Origin: Poteriospumella lacustris
Taxonomy: Eukaryota > Sar > Chrysophyceae > Chromulinales > Dinobryaceae
Direction: 5' to 3'
Length of the DNA stretch: 64,000 bases
Assembly: GCA_008000375.1 (NCBI GenBank)
Contig: SMOI01000049.1
Coordinates: 93,724-157,723 of the forward strand
This document shows, piece by piece, positions 20,654 to 29,516 of the stretch; the first letter of the stretch is position 1, and each line of letters begins with the position of its first letter. A model generated the notes under the pieces. The model was given only the letters and a program-made list of their open reading frames with translations, was not told the DNA's origin and ran no database searches. The position numbers and the translations under genes are program-made.

Positions 20654-21331
20654 TCAAATGTCGGAAAAGGACAACAGCAGCGCGGCTTCCGTGACGGAGA
20701 CGTTGCGGCCGCTACTTTGGCCCGCCACTTGGACAGAAAGGGCGCCATCAGTAACTGCAGAAATAGAACGGCTGTCCTCGCCAAAGAGAAGCGCAATACC
20801 ATCAGTATCCGCTGCACTGTCGGCGGTGCTCTCGTCGAGACAGACAGCCCCGGTGGTGTCCTCTTTTCTGCCTGGAAAAGTTATATCTACATACTCGACG
20901 AAGGTCACACGGCGTCTACGTCGTCGCTTGTGTCGTCCACGGCCATCGTCGTGGTCGTCTTCGTCCATTTCGTCGAGACGAGGTTGGCAGGCAACCGGCG
21001 TCTCCACGACGTTGTGATAGCTGACCTCACTCATCTCGCTTCCCGCTGACGCTGCACTATCTGCGCGATGACGCTGGGAACATAATTGCTGCGCGATAGT
21101 TCCTGACGAGCGTGCGGTTGCAGACGAACTGACAAAGCCCTCTGCAGGCGGCACTGAGATAGGTGGCACCTTGAGAAACCTTCGCTGTGGTAAGTATCGC
21201 ACCCATTTCGGAACTTCCTCAGCATCGTCACATTCTTCAAACAATGTTCCATTTTCGAAGTCTTCAGTTCGTTCTTTCTCATCGGAGGAACTGTCTTCCT
21301 CATCACTACTGTCCACTCGTCGTCGTTTCAT
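20654..21331 (-). CDS. Acidic/basic nuclear-type protein with RVxF-like PP1-docking motif
   Basis: A 225-aa protein, mostly disordered by composition, starting at the ATG at 21331 (MKRRRVDSSDEEDSSSDEKE). It has an acidic Ser/Glu N-terminus with casein-kinase-2-like sites, a short conserved-looking hydrophobic segment (EEVPKWVRYLPQRRFLKVPP, ~41-60), and a basic patch GRHKRRRRRR directly followed by VTFVEYVDITF. The sequence RRVTF fits the RVxF motif of protein phosphatase 1 regulators, and the Arg run would serve as a nuclear localisation signal. No catalytic domain. A PP1-targeting role is inferred from the motif only. It is convergent with the RNB gene (213 bp apart). Confidence 0.6.
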   Translation of the reverse strand: MKRRRVDSSDEEDSSSDEKERTEDFENGTLFEECDDAEEVPKWVRYLPQRRFLKVPPISVPPAEGFVSSSATARSSGTIAQQLCSQRHRADSAASAGSEMSEVSYHNVVETPVACQPRLDEMDEDDHDDGRGRHKRRRRRRVTFVEYVDITFPGRKEDTTGAVCLDESTADSAADTDGIALLFGEDSRSISAVTDGALSVQVAGQSSGRNVSVTEAALLLSFSDI

Positions 21332-21750
21332 GGCACCACTTTCACTGCAAGCACAACCGTGCACACATAATCTTTCAACTCTCGTCGTAAGGGCGATAGA
21401 TGAGTATGATGGCGTTGACGAGATTGTTTACGTTGTGTTTGTCTTACATGCTCATCACGGTCATCTCGGTGGTGCATTTGAACACTTCGTCGATGGCGAC
21501 CGTGCTATCTACCTAGATCATGGGGTGGTTGTGACTCTGGGTTTAGTGGGCTGGCGCGCGTGGGCGGTCCAAGCGTCTGTCGGTGCATCGGCCTCTCAGC
21601 CTGAGAGCGATCGATTCTCTCAGCTCTCAGCAGCCGCGTGCGATAAACCATGAAGGTAAAAAGATACCCATACCGGCCCGGGTCACATAGCTATTGCTAC
21701 AAAATCTACTGACGACCTTCGAACTCGTTATACCCCAATATTCCTGAAGA
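21332..21750. promoter_or_regulatory. Divergent promoter region, nuclear protein and PH protein genes
   Basis: 419 bp between outward-facing starts. A 160-codon plus-strand frame at 21171-21653 crosses it but overlaps the minus-strand gene and shows no domain. Confidence 0.45.
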
Positions 21751-22986
21751 ATGGCTGGTGTTTTGCGCGACGTTTTGGATCAGCAAGCTCCTGGAGTTTT
21801 CTTTGGCGAAGGAGCTAAAGGCCTTTCTTACGCCAATGTGTACAAGGAGGGCCACCTTCTGAAGTTGGGCAGAGGTCGTGGCTTGATCTCTTCTATTATG
21901 GGCAAGAAATGGGCAGAGCGCTCCTTCAAGTTGTACGAAGACTTCCGCATGCAATACTGCGACGGGGATGTCTTGCGTGGCGAGTTCCCTATTGACGGCG
22001 CTAAAGCAGAAGCTGTTGACGGCGAGAAGGCCGAAGGCAAAGAATTTGCCTTCGAAATTACAACGAAAGAGAGCGAGAAGATTCTCTTGGCCGCGAAGGA
22101 CGATGCCGAGCGCCAATCGTGGATCAAGGCGGTCCAGGACGTGTCCTCGGGCAAGTTCAAGCTTCGCTTGCTGCTTTCCATGATTGCCCAGCAACTGAAG
22201 TTCCCCGAGGGGACCACTCTCAACATTGAAATCGACGAGCCGGCCCTGCAGAGTGTCATGAGTTCGGATGGATACACTGCCGACCGCATGATCGAGATCG
22301 TAGAGGAGTACTTGAAGAGCTTGCACTCTCACGTTGCCCGCTATGTCGCTGAGGATGCTGTCTTCGCTGATTTGGCGCAGGGAAAGATGGACAAGCTGCT
22401 GATTCGTGTTCTTCCCTCGTCTGACAGCGACACGTCGAAGGGCTACTATCGCACGAAGTTCGTCAACGGCGAATTGCATATTTTGTTCATCAAGGCGTGG
22501 ACCAACGTCAACTACTTGGCCGAGGACTTGACCAGCGCCATTTCGGAAGGAGAGACTATCCCATACAAGGTCTACAAGTCCATTCGCATGCGCACACCGG
22601 TGATGCAATCGTATTTGACGTCCATGGAGACCATCTTGGGCATCACGGGCATCACCTACGACTACTGCGTGCCCTTGAACTTCCCCGCGATGGTTGCTGC
22701 TGACTACGGCGAGGAGCGCTTCGGTGAGATTTTCTTCGATGAGCATCTTCGCCAGTTGTGCCAGCAGTTGGCGTACAAGATCGGCTCGAACCCCTCGTTC
22801 AAGGACGCCTTCGTCGCGAAGTTCACCGCGAAGAAGATCATCATCCGCCCCGCCGCCGAGCCGGACATGGTGCAGAACTACTACGACTCTTCAATTACGC
22901 CTGCTGGTGAACTGTTGATCGAATATCGTCGCTTCTGGTGCAACTTGAACAATCTGGGCCAGGACTTGGACGCCACTGTCCTGTAA
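21751..22986 (+). CDS. PH-domain protein with uncharacterised C-terminal domain, probably abundant
   Basis: A 411-aa single-exon protein. Residues ~29-135 form a pleckstrin-homology domain: YKEGHLLKLGRG at the first strand, WAERSFKLYEDFRMQY in the second and third, and the closing helix DDAERQSWIKAVQDV with its invariant Trp. PH domains bind phosphoinositides or proteins at membranes. Residues ~140-411 are a well-structured alpha/beta region that I do not recognise. Codon use is strongly biased (TTG leucine, GTC/GTT valine, AAG lysine), as in the PDI gene, which points to high expression, for example a cytoskeletal or trafficking component. Strong bias also leaves a 346-codon antisense frame open, which is not a gene. 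Confidence 0.85.
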   Translation: MAGVLRDVLDQQAPGVFFGEGAKGLSYANVYKEGHLLKLGRGRGLISSIMGKKWAERSFKLYEDFRMQYCDGDVLRGEFPIDGAKAEAVDGEKAEGKEFAFEITTKESEKILLAAKDDAERQSWIKAVQDVSSGKFKLRLLLSMIAQQLKFPEGTTLNIEIDEPALQSVMSSDGYTADRMIEIVEEYLKSLHSHVARYVAEDAVFADLAQGKMDKLLIRVLPSSDSDTSKGYYRTKFVNGELHILFIKAWTNVNYLAEDLTSAISEGETIPYKVYKSIRMRTPVMQSYLTSMETILGITGITYDYCVPLNFPAMVAADYGEERFGEIFFDEHLRQLCQQLAYKIGSNPSFKDAFVAKFTAKKIIIRPAAEPDMVQNYYDSSITPAGELLIEYRRFWCNLNNLGQDLDATVL

Positions 22987-23607
22987 GCTGCTGCGACTAA
23001 CCTTTGTGTCGGTGGACCAGGTGCAGGTCGGTCCTCGTGCCGTTGCATTAGAGCGAGGATGGTCGCCGTCGCCGCGGGTATTCTTTGTTTTGCTCCGCTT
23101 CATGTGGTGCCGCGATGTCTGATCCCGCCCGTTCAATTTTGTATACTCTTTGTTCGCCATTCGTTCTCCACTTATACATTGGTCTTTCGTTACATTCGCT
23201 GTAGTCTAGTCGTGTCATTTGTTTCAATATTTACTTCCTCCATTGAAGGGGGGTGCTCGCACCCGCTGTGTCCGCTTGTGTCTCTCATTGCCTTTCATTT
23301 CCTTCCCCAAACTCCGGCGTCGATCGATGCCCGGATCGTTCGTCTGCCTCCTCTCTCTTGCGTTTTACTCTTTCTTCCCTCGGCCCTGTAGAAGTTGTTA
23401 AGAGAAGTGTCGCTTGCCACCACCACCTTGACGCAGCAAGTTCAAATGTAACGCCACCCTCTTCGCCATTAATTCTCTCATCAGAGCCAATGGAATAGAC
23501 ATCATCACGTGTCGATTTGACTGCTTGGGCGATGTCTCTTCACTCACAGATGGACGTGTGGCAACCACACACGCGGGCATGGGCAGCGTGTACCATCGGC
23601 CCGGGGT
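22987..23607. other. Convergent intergenic region with a skew switch
   Basis: From 22987 to about 23390 the plus strand is T-rich (3' flank of the PH gene); towards 23607 the skew reverses. No gene or RNA recognised. Confidence 0.5.
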
Positions 23608-24342
23608 CTAACTCTCGCCAACATCGACGGTTTTGGTGAGAATGTCCACCTCGTCGTCCTTGTTCTCGCCGATATCCGACGTCGGGTGCACATCGATGAC
23701 GCCGTATTCTTCGAGGAGAGCCTTTGACACCGGCCTAGTCAGATCGTCGCCGCTGCGGTTCGAGCGCGGCCTCCTCACCAACGTAACAATCTTCATTCTT
23801 CCTCCACCACTGAGAGCGTCGCGTTGAAAAGCCAGTCGTAGGCAGAGTTCTGCAAGATCAGTGAGTTCTGTGGGTGAAAGGTCTTCCCGATAGTAACTCT
23901 CACAGATCGCCAGCAAGCCAGGGGCACTGGTACCGGTGGCAGCGTAGCAATTCGATTCCGTGCGGGCTCCAATTCCATCCATACTGCATATATAAGGTCT
24001 CCCATCCGCTGAAAGGCCAGCGATGATGGGGACAGCATTTATGGTTCCAGAGTAAAGCATCATCGACACGATTTTCGAGACATGACTCGGCAGCAGATCA
24101 CAACTGTGCAACTCGTAGCGCTTGAAAACCTTGTGAAGATTACGAGCCAATGCATCCGCGTCAGACTCTAGTCCGTGAAAGCCCATCAATGTATAATCTC
24201 CAGCTTTGTAAACCTTGCGAGGACGCTGCGAGAGGAACAATCCACCAGTTCGAGGACCACTGTACCTTGAGTCCGTAGCAATGACGACACAGTCTTTCCC
24301 TCCCAACGCAAGGAATGTTCCTCCAATCCCCCGTCCATACAT
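23608..24342 (-). CDS. PSMB3: 20S proteasome subunit beta type-3-like, with upstream signal-peptide-like extension
   Basis: A proteasome beta-fold protein of 244 aa from the ATG at 24342. It aligns with PSMB3, a non-catalytic ring subunit: YGRGIGGTFLALGGKDCVV matches the N-terminus, followed by IATDSRYSG, the PIIAGLSADGRPYICSMDGIG block and the terminal QRDALSGGGRMKIV. No propeptide-Thr1 active-site spacing is seen, as expected for beta-3. It is longer than usual by an acidic C-terminal tail of ~50 residues. Oddly, the frame continues upstream to ATGs at 24399 and 24387 and would add a strongly hydrophobic, signal-peptide-like segment ending just before this start. If translated, the protein would enter the secretory route, unlike any normal proteasome subunit. 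Family sure; start uncertain. Confidence 0.85.
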   Translation of the reverse strand: MYGRGIGGTFLALGGKDCVVIATDSRYSGPRTGGLFLSQRPRKVYKAGDYTLMGFHGLESDADALARNLHKVFKRYELHSCDLLPSHVSKIVSMMLYSGTINAVPIIAGLSADGRPYICSMDGIGARTESNCYAATGTSAPGLLAICESYYREDLSPTELTDLAELCLRLAFQRDALSGGGRMKIVTLVRRPRSNRSGDDLTRPVSKALLEEYGVIDVHPTSDIGENKDDEVDILTKTVDVGES

Positions 24343-24766
24343 GGAGACAGGGATGACGCCCAGAACCAACCACCACAACAACAGCATAGATTCGCGCATA
24401 CGGATCTCGGATGTGTTTTCTGTCGATTGTTTTGCATCATCATCCGACGACGACGGTGACGGAGCTGTTCTCACCTCCCGTACCGCACGATGACGACGAC
24501 ACAACATTGGCCACCACGACGATACCGTCACCGTTACCTATCTGTACATGGTTTATCGGACACCGCGCTGACCTCCGACACATACTGGAAAGCACAAGCT
24601 ATCCGTCGATTGGTTGGATTGGTATTCGGTGCACGTGGTTGACAGTGCGTAATTTTTGTGGCGGCGAAACGTGAGGGATGTTTTTCACGCCGGACGATAG
24701 ACCGCAGATAAATCGACATTGACTTTGAACCACCCACAACGCCGGTTGTATAAACGATAGCGAAAA
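24343..24766. promoter_or_regulatory. Divergent promoter region, proteasome subunit and GPCR genes
   Basis: About 424 bp, or 367 bp if the upstream start at 24399 is used. A TATAAA sequence at 24749-24754 lies only 13 bp before the GPCR ATG, too close for a standard TATA box unless the leader is very short. Confidence 0.4.
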
Positions 24767-26041
24767 ATGTCGTACGAGGAAAATGTTCTTTCTTGGCTCG
24801 TCGCAGTGTCAACGCTGTCGGTCGGCGCCTCTCTGGCTGTGATTCTCACGCCCATCATCTTCCGCCGCATGCGCGACAAGCTGTTTATGCAAATCGTCGC
24901 CTTCATATCCATAGGCGATATCATTGGCAATTTCCCATACTTATTGCCATATCGAGAATATACGCTGAACTGGTACTGCGACGTGCAGGCGTTTCTTCAC
25001 CTGCTGGGCTACCCGATCGAATGGATGTGGACGGCCGCCCTCGTGTATCTCCTGTACTACCTCGCAGTCGAAGGAAAAGTACCACGCAATTTGTGGCCGA
25101 TGCATTTGTTGTGCTGGGGCCTGCCACTATCGTTGGACTTTCTCACGCTGACGGTGACAACGTACGCACCGGACAACGACAGCGCCGGTGAGGTGTGCAC
25201 GTACCGCATCAACAAAGCGGCGTACGTCTATCACAACGTGGCATACTACGGCCTGTTCTTCGCCAGCCTGTTCGTCATGTTCGTCGTGTACGTGCGTATT
25301 CATTTGCTAGAATCTGTGTCGTCGAAGAACGAAAACGTGCGACAGCCGCCGTTCGTCGTGGCGAAGAACGCGCTGCGATGGTATCCGACGATTCTGGTCG
25401 TTTTCTGGGCGCCACACATGTTGCAAGTCGTGACGCCCGGGACGCTGTTCGTCCCCGTGTACCCGTATTTGCTCTGCTGGAAGATCTGCCACGGCCTGGC
25501 CACCAGCTTCGTCTTCTTCTACCAGAGCATGGAGAGCCGCCGGCTGTGGTACGCCTACATCATCATCCCCGCCCTCCAAGCGCTGCTGGGGCGCGAGACA
25601 GTTCTGTGGCTGATCGGCGGCGATGAAAAGCTTCTGCTGTTGACCCATCGAGACAGCGACCACAGCTTCAACAGCAGCAACACCGACGACGCTTCCGCCG
25701 CGTCGCATCGCAGTCAACTCGGTGGCCCCGCCACGGCCGCCGTCGCCGTGCAGTCTCCGTCGTCGAACACGGTGTCGCCGATGTCCTCGCGGGCGACCTC
25801 CCGTGCGACCATCGACATCGACGACATTCTCGACTGCGACCTGCGGCAGTACCGGCTCAGCCAGTCGCCCAGCGTCGCCAGCGACAACCCCATGATCGCG
25901 CGGATCACCGGCAGCATTTACACCAGCACCGCCGTCAGTCGGGCCAGTGAAGACGTCCTGACGGTCGGCTCTCCCGTTCGCGCGGTAGATATCAGTGTCG
26001 ATGTGCGGAGGCTTCAGCGCGAGGGGATTCAAATGGTGTGA
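24767..26041 (+). CDS. cAMP-receptor-like 7TM GPCR (slime-mould CRL family), copy 1
   Basis: A 424-aa seven-helix receptor of the plasma membrane. It shares family landmarks with Dictyostelium cAR/CRL receptors: the TM4 motif HLLCWGLPLSL, YYGLFF in TM5, RWYPTILVVFWAPH in TM6 and CHGLATSFVFFYQSMESR at TM7 leading to a short helix. A Cys in the first outer loop (YCDVQAF) and one in the second (EVCTYRI) would form the usual disulfide. Residues ~285-424 are a Ser/Thr-rich cytoplasmic tail with an IDDILD motif also present in copy 3. The ligand is unknown. It is the first of three paralogues within 5 kb, in alternating orientation, indicating local duplication. Single exon. Confidence 0.9.
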   Translation: MSYEENVLSWLVAVSTLSVGASLAVILTPIIFRRMRDKLFMQIVAFISIGDIIGNFPYLLPYREYTLNWYCDVQAFLHLLGYPIEWMWTAALVYLLYYLAVEGKVPRNLWPMHLLCWGLPLSLDFLTLTVTTYAPDNDSAGEVCTYRINKAAYVYHNVAYYGLFFASLFVMFVVYVRIHLLESVSSKNENVRQPPFVVAKNALRWYPTILVVFWAPHMLQVVTPGTLFVPVYPYLLCWKICHGLATSFVFFYQSMESRRLWYAYIIIPALQALLGRETVLWLIGGDEKLLLLTHRDSDHSFNSSNTDDASAASHRSQLGGPATAAVAVQSPSSNTVSPMSSRATSRATIDIDDILDCDLRQYRLSQSPSVASDNPMIARITGSIYTSTAVSRASEDVLTVGSPVRAVDISVDVRRLQREGIQMV

Positions 26042-26728
26042 GTTCGTGCGTGTCGTGCGTGTCCCTTTGTCGCTGACGTGGTCGCAGTCGTAGTCGCAGT
26101 ACGGCCCGCCAGCCCCTCCTGTCTCCCCGTTCATTTCTGCTTCGCCTTTGTTTGGTACCTGTTTTTCTCGCCGATTGCATTCGAGCCCCTGGCGTGCGGC
26201 TCCTCGTATTTGTTTGGTCATTCGTCTCTGTGTCTCCTCGTAACCCTGTCTCGGTCTTCTCAGTCAACTGCGAGAGAACGAACCACCGCACTCGCGATGA
26301 CCGTTACTGTAAGCGACTGGTAAGTGAACCGTTTTGGAAACACTTTCATGGCCGCAACGGACGTCTGGCGACAACACAGGGGTCGGCTGTAGCAGCATCT
26401 CTTACTAGCGCCAAGGTTACACACCGGCGTTCACTGTATGTACAACCGTCGCCCAACGACAACGGCGGCGGAGGAGAACAACGTGGGAGAAGAGGGATGA
26501 AACTACGACACTGATGAGTGCGTGTGCAGTCGGACACCGCACACGACCACTGGCACCGCGGGGGGGGGGCGCCGCTGCGGCGGCACCGCCGGGGGCACCA
26601 CAGACACACACAGAAATACACAGAGACACACAGAAAACGAGAGAACACACCCCCCCAGAGGAGGAGCGGCAATCGATGTAACTACTATTGGTGCACAGGG
26701 GGCAATGGGAGGACCGGCTTTGGTCCAC
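26042..26728. other. Convergent intergenic region between GPCR copies 1 and 2
   Basis: No gene. The plus strand is T/G-rich next to copy 1 and becomes A/C-rich next to copy 2 (cacagacacac repeats, a run of 9 G at 26562-26570). The change of sign near 26,300-26,450 marks the meeting point of two opposing transcripts. Confidence 0.6.
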
Positions 26729-27766
26729 TCAGGTGACAGAATTGTGACTGTTGCGATGCAGCGGGGGCATGACGATCTCGCTGCCTTCGCGAAAGAAGCT
26801 GGGCGTCCGCGTGGACGTGTTGCTGGTCGTGGACGCCACGCTGTCGGTGCGGCCGAAGAGATCATCGGCGTCAAGGTCGTTGCCCACGCGATACAAGTCC
26901 TCCGACACCGTGCGCAGGTCTTCCTTCGGCGCGCCCTTGACGACGTACGGCAGCGACGGGTCGCAGAACTTGGCGCGGAAGTAGTGGCGCCACAGCTTGC
27001 GCGCCTCTCGACTTTGAACGAAGAAGACGACCGCCGTGGCGGTCCCGTGGAGCACCTTCCACATCAACAAGATGTCGTAGGCATGGGAGGAGTAGCCCGT
27101 GGTGCTCACGGAGGTGACGTTGTGCGGCAGCCAGAAGACGAAGAGGATCCAGCTGTACCACCGCGCCGCGTCGATCGTGACCTTGAACGCGCGCTGCTTT
27201 GCGGGAGTATCTGGGGGATTGTGTATCATGTGTACACGGAGTCGCACAAGCAACACGACCATGGTGATGAGGCAGGCGTAGAACAGGCCGTAGTAAGTCA
27301 CCACGTGGTAGGCAACAGGTGCCACCTCGATCGGGATGACGCAGACTTCGTATATATTGTCAGGTGCTCGTAAGTTGCCAAACGATAGCGAACAGAGTGC
27401 TAAGACTACAGGGACGCCCCAACAGAGTAAGTGGTAGAGCCAGAGGCGGTACGGCACGTAGCCCTTGACCGAGAGACTGTACAGGAAATAGATCAACGTC
27501 GTTGTCCACATCCACTCGATGGGGTACCCAGTGAAGTTCATGAGTCCGGACAAGGTGCACCACCACCCACCGGCGGTTCCGCGATATGGCATGACGTAGG
27601 GAATATTGCCGATCAAGTCGCCGATGGCGATGAACGCGATGATTTGCATGAAGAGCTTGTATCGCATCTGCGGAAAGAACAGCCATGTTGTAATGACTGC
27701 TAGTGACGACGACACGGAAATGATCGCGACGGTCATAATCGCCGTGAGAAACGAGGAATTCATCAT
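26729..27766 (-). CDS. cAMP-receptor-like 7TM GPCR, copy 2
   Basis: A 345-aa paralogue of copy 1, started at the ATG at 27766 (MMNSSFLTAIM, with an N-glycosylation sequon right at the N-terminus). Shared motifs: RYKLFMQIIAFIAIGDLIGN in TM2, GYPIEWMWTTTLIYFLY in TM3, HLLCWGVPVVL in TM4, YYGLFYACL in TM5, RWYSWILFVFWLPH in TM6, and VLHGTATAVVFFVQSREAR at TM7. The two outer-loop Cys (WCTLSG, EVCVIP) are kept. The C-terminal tail is the shortest of the three (~80 residues) and has a diverged DADDLF...SVAST version of the tail motif. It is convergent with copy 1 and divergent from copy 3. Single exon. Confidence 0.9.
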   Translation of the reverse strand: MMNSSFLTAIMTVAIISVSSSLAVITTWLFFPQMRYKLFMQIIAFIAIGDLIGNIPYVMPYRGTAGGWWCTLSGLMNFTGYPIEWMWTTTLIYFLYSLSVKGYVPYRLWLYHLLCWGVPVVLALCSLSFGNLRAPDNIYEVCVIPIEVAPVAYHVVTYYGLFYACLITMVVLLVRLRVHMIHNPPDTPAKQRAFKVTIDAARWYSWILFVFWLPHNVTSVSTTGYSSHAYDILLMWKVLHGTATAVVFFVQSREARKLWRHYFRAKFCDPSLPYVVKGAPKEDLRTVSEDLYRVGNDLDADDLFGRTDSVASTTSNTSTRTPSFFREGSEIVMPPLHRNSHNSVT

Positions 27767-28202
27767 TTCCACAGGCCTCGCCGCGAGCTAAAGTGAGCCT
27801 CTCTTCACAGAATTGAAAAGGAACGTGTCTGATCAACAACAAGCGCAAGTAGAGCGCCTCAATAGCAATTTCTGTCGCTAAGATGTATCAGGTAGAATCG
27901 ACTTCGCTCGGGAATTCCAAGCAAATCGATTGTTGAAGAGTCGATGTTCCGAGCGGCGCCGTCAGCCCACCGCGACCGGTGGCCACCACGGCGACGGTTG
28001 AAGCGCTGACGTTTTGAAACCACCAATGTACGTGTTTACTCCAAACTTCACATTACAACCTACATAAAGTATATCAATTGTAGGTGCATGAGGATCCACA
28101 ATCCATCGAAGTGGCGTCGCAGGTTCAACGAGCCGGAAAGATAGATCACTGTGTTCAAAAACAAGTCACATTCGTAGTTTGGAGAAGAGGTTGGTGCAGG
28201 GC
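27767..28202. promoter_or_regulatory. Divergent promoter region, GPCR copies 2 and 3
   Basis: 436 bp separating two outward-facing receptor starts, so the two genes may be co-regulated. No specific site recognised. Confidence 0.5.
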
Positions 28203-29516
28203 ATGGACAATTGGTTGGTGTCATTGATCGTGGCAGCGACGCTGGCTGTTTTCAGCTCTTTGCTGGTGGTCCTGACGCCGATTCTCTTTCCAAGAATGCG
28301 CTCGAAGCTGTTCCAACAGATCGTTTGCTTCATCTCCATTGGTGACATCATCGGTAATATTGCTTATGTCTTTCCATATCGACCACAGACCGGCAATCCA
28401 GGCTGCGACATCGAGGCCTTCTTTAATTATGCGGGCTACCCGATGGAATGGATGTGGACCACCGCCCTCGCCTATCTGCTTCACGAACTGGCCGTCCGAG
28501 GACGTGTTCCTCGCAGTATGGTTCCCATTCATATTGTCTGCTGGGGAGTACCAATCGCCCTCGCCTTGCTGACGCTGGCCTTCAGCAAATACGTGAAGAA
28601 CACGACGTCGTACGAGGTGTGCCGCATGCACGTGTCGACGATCCCGCTCACCTACCACATCGTCAGCTACTACGGTTTGTTCTTTCTGTGCATGGCGGTG
28701 ATGTTCTGGTTGTACCTGCAGATCTATCACATGGAGCTACAGAAGGATGCCCGCGTGTTGAAGATGCCGTTCCGAGTCGCCAAACAAGCGCTGACGTGGT
28801 ATCCGTTCGCCATGGCGCTTTTCTGGTTGCCGCACGCCATAACGGCGGTCAGTCCATCGATAAAGGCCGTGTATCCGTATTTCCTCATTCTCAAAGTGTA
28901 CCACGCGTTGGCGGTGTCGCTGCTGTTCTTCTACCAGAGCGTCGAGTCCCGCTGGCTGTGGTACTCCACTTTCGTCGCGCCTTGCCTGCCCGGATACGTC
29001 GCGTTCCATTTGGAATGGTACATCTGTGGTTTCTCGGCCAATTATCGCAGCCACCGAGCGCTCAGCTACGTCGGCGAACATCGCCAGACCGAGTTCTCCG
29101 TCTCGTCGCCCGTCGCGGGCGGCAGAAGTTTCTTGGAGCCGGCGACCGTTTTATCGTCGAATGTTCACCGGGTGGACAAGGACTTCGAAGACAATGCAGC
29201 CACCTCGAGACGAGCAGATGCGCCGTACCGACCGTCGGTAAATGATGATTCGCGGTTGATTTGCATCGACGACATCCTGGACATGATCATGCAGGAAGAG
29301 GACGTCGCCTCCGTCGTCAGCAAGGACCGCGACAGTGCCCAGTCCTTCCGAATATCCCACTTCTTCGGTGGAAGCGCGCCTGCTGCCCAGCAGTCCAGCA
29401 CAACAGATGCGTTTGCTACTACTGGTACACGTGGGTCTGAAGTGCAGCTGGCATCGACTCGCGGCGCGACCGACACGAATCCGTTGCACCACGCTCGCCA
29501 CGATATTGATTTCTGA
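28203..29516 (+). CDS. cAMP-receptor-like 7TM GPCR, copy 3
   Basis: A 437-aa paralogue. The ATG at 28203 (MDNWLVSLIVAATLAVF) is chosen because the frame upstream begins only with TTG. Landmarks: CFISIGDIIGNIAYVFPYR in TM2, GYPMEWMWTTALAYLLHE in TM3, HIVCWGVPIALALLTL in TM4, SYYGLFFLCMAVMF in TM5, TWYPFAMALFWLPH in TM6 and VYHALAVSLLFFYQSVESR at TM7. Outer-loop Cys (GCDIEAF, EVCRMH) are conserved. The ~150-residue cytoplasmic tail carries IDDILD and a following acidic/VAS segment like copy 1. It is closer to copy 1 than to copy 2 in the TM3-TM4 region by eye. Single exon. Confidence 0.9.
   Translation: MDNWLVSLIVAATLAVFSSLLVVLTPILFPRMRSKLFQQIVCFISIGDIIGNIAYVFPYRPQTGNPGCDIEAFFNYAGYPMEWMWTTALAYLLHELAVRGRVPRSMVPIHIVCWGVPIALALLTLAFSKYVKNTTSYEVCRMHVSTIPLTYHIVSYYGLFFLCMAVMFWLYLQIYHMELQKDARVLKMPFRVAKQALTWYPFAMALFWLPHAITAVSPSIKAVYPYFLILKVYHALAVSLLFFYQSVESRWLWYSTFVAPCLPGYVAFHLEWYICGFSANYRSHRALSYVGEHRQTEFSVSSPVAGGRSFLEPATVLSSNVHRVDKDFEDNAATSRRADAPYRPSVNDDSRLICIDDILDMIMQEEDVASVVSKDRDSAQSFRISHFFGGSAPAAQQSSTTDAFATTGTRGSEVQLASTRGATDTNPLHHARHDIDF

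Noticed and set aside
21706-22746. 346-codon minus-strand frame opposite the PH-domain gene
   Set aside because: Same cause: strong codon bias on the sense strand.
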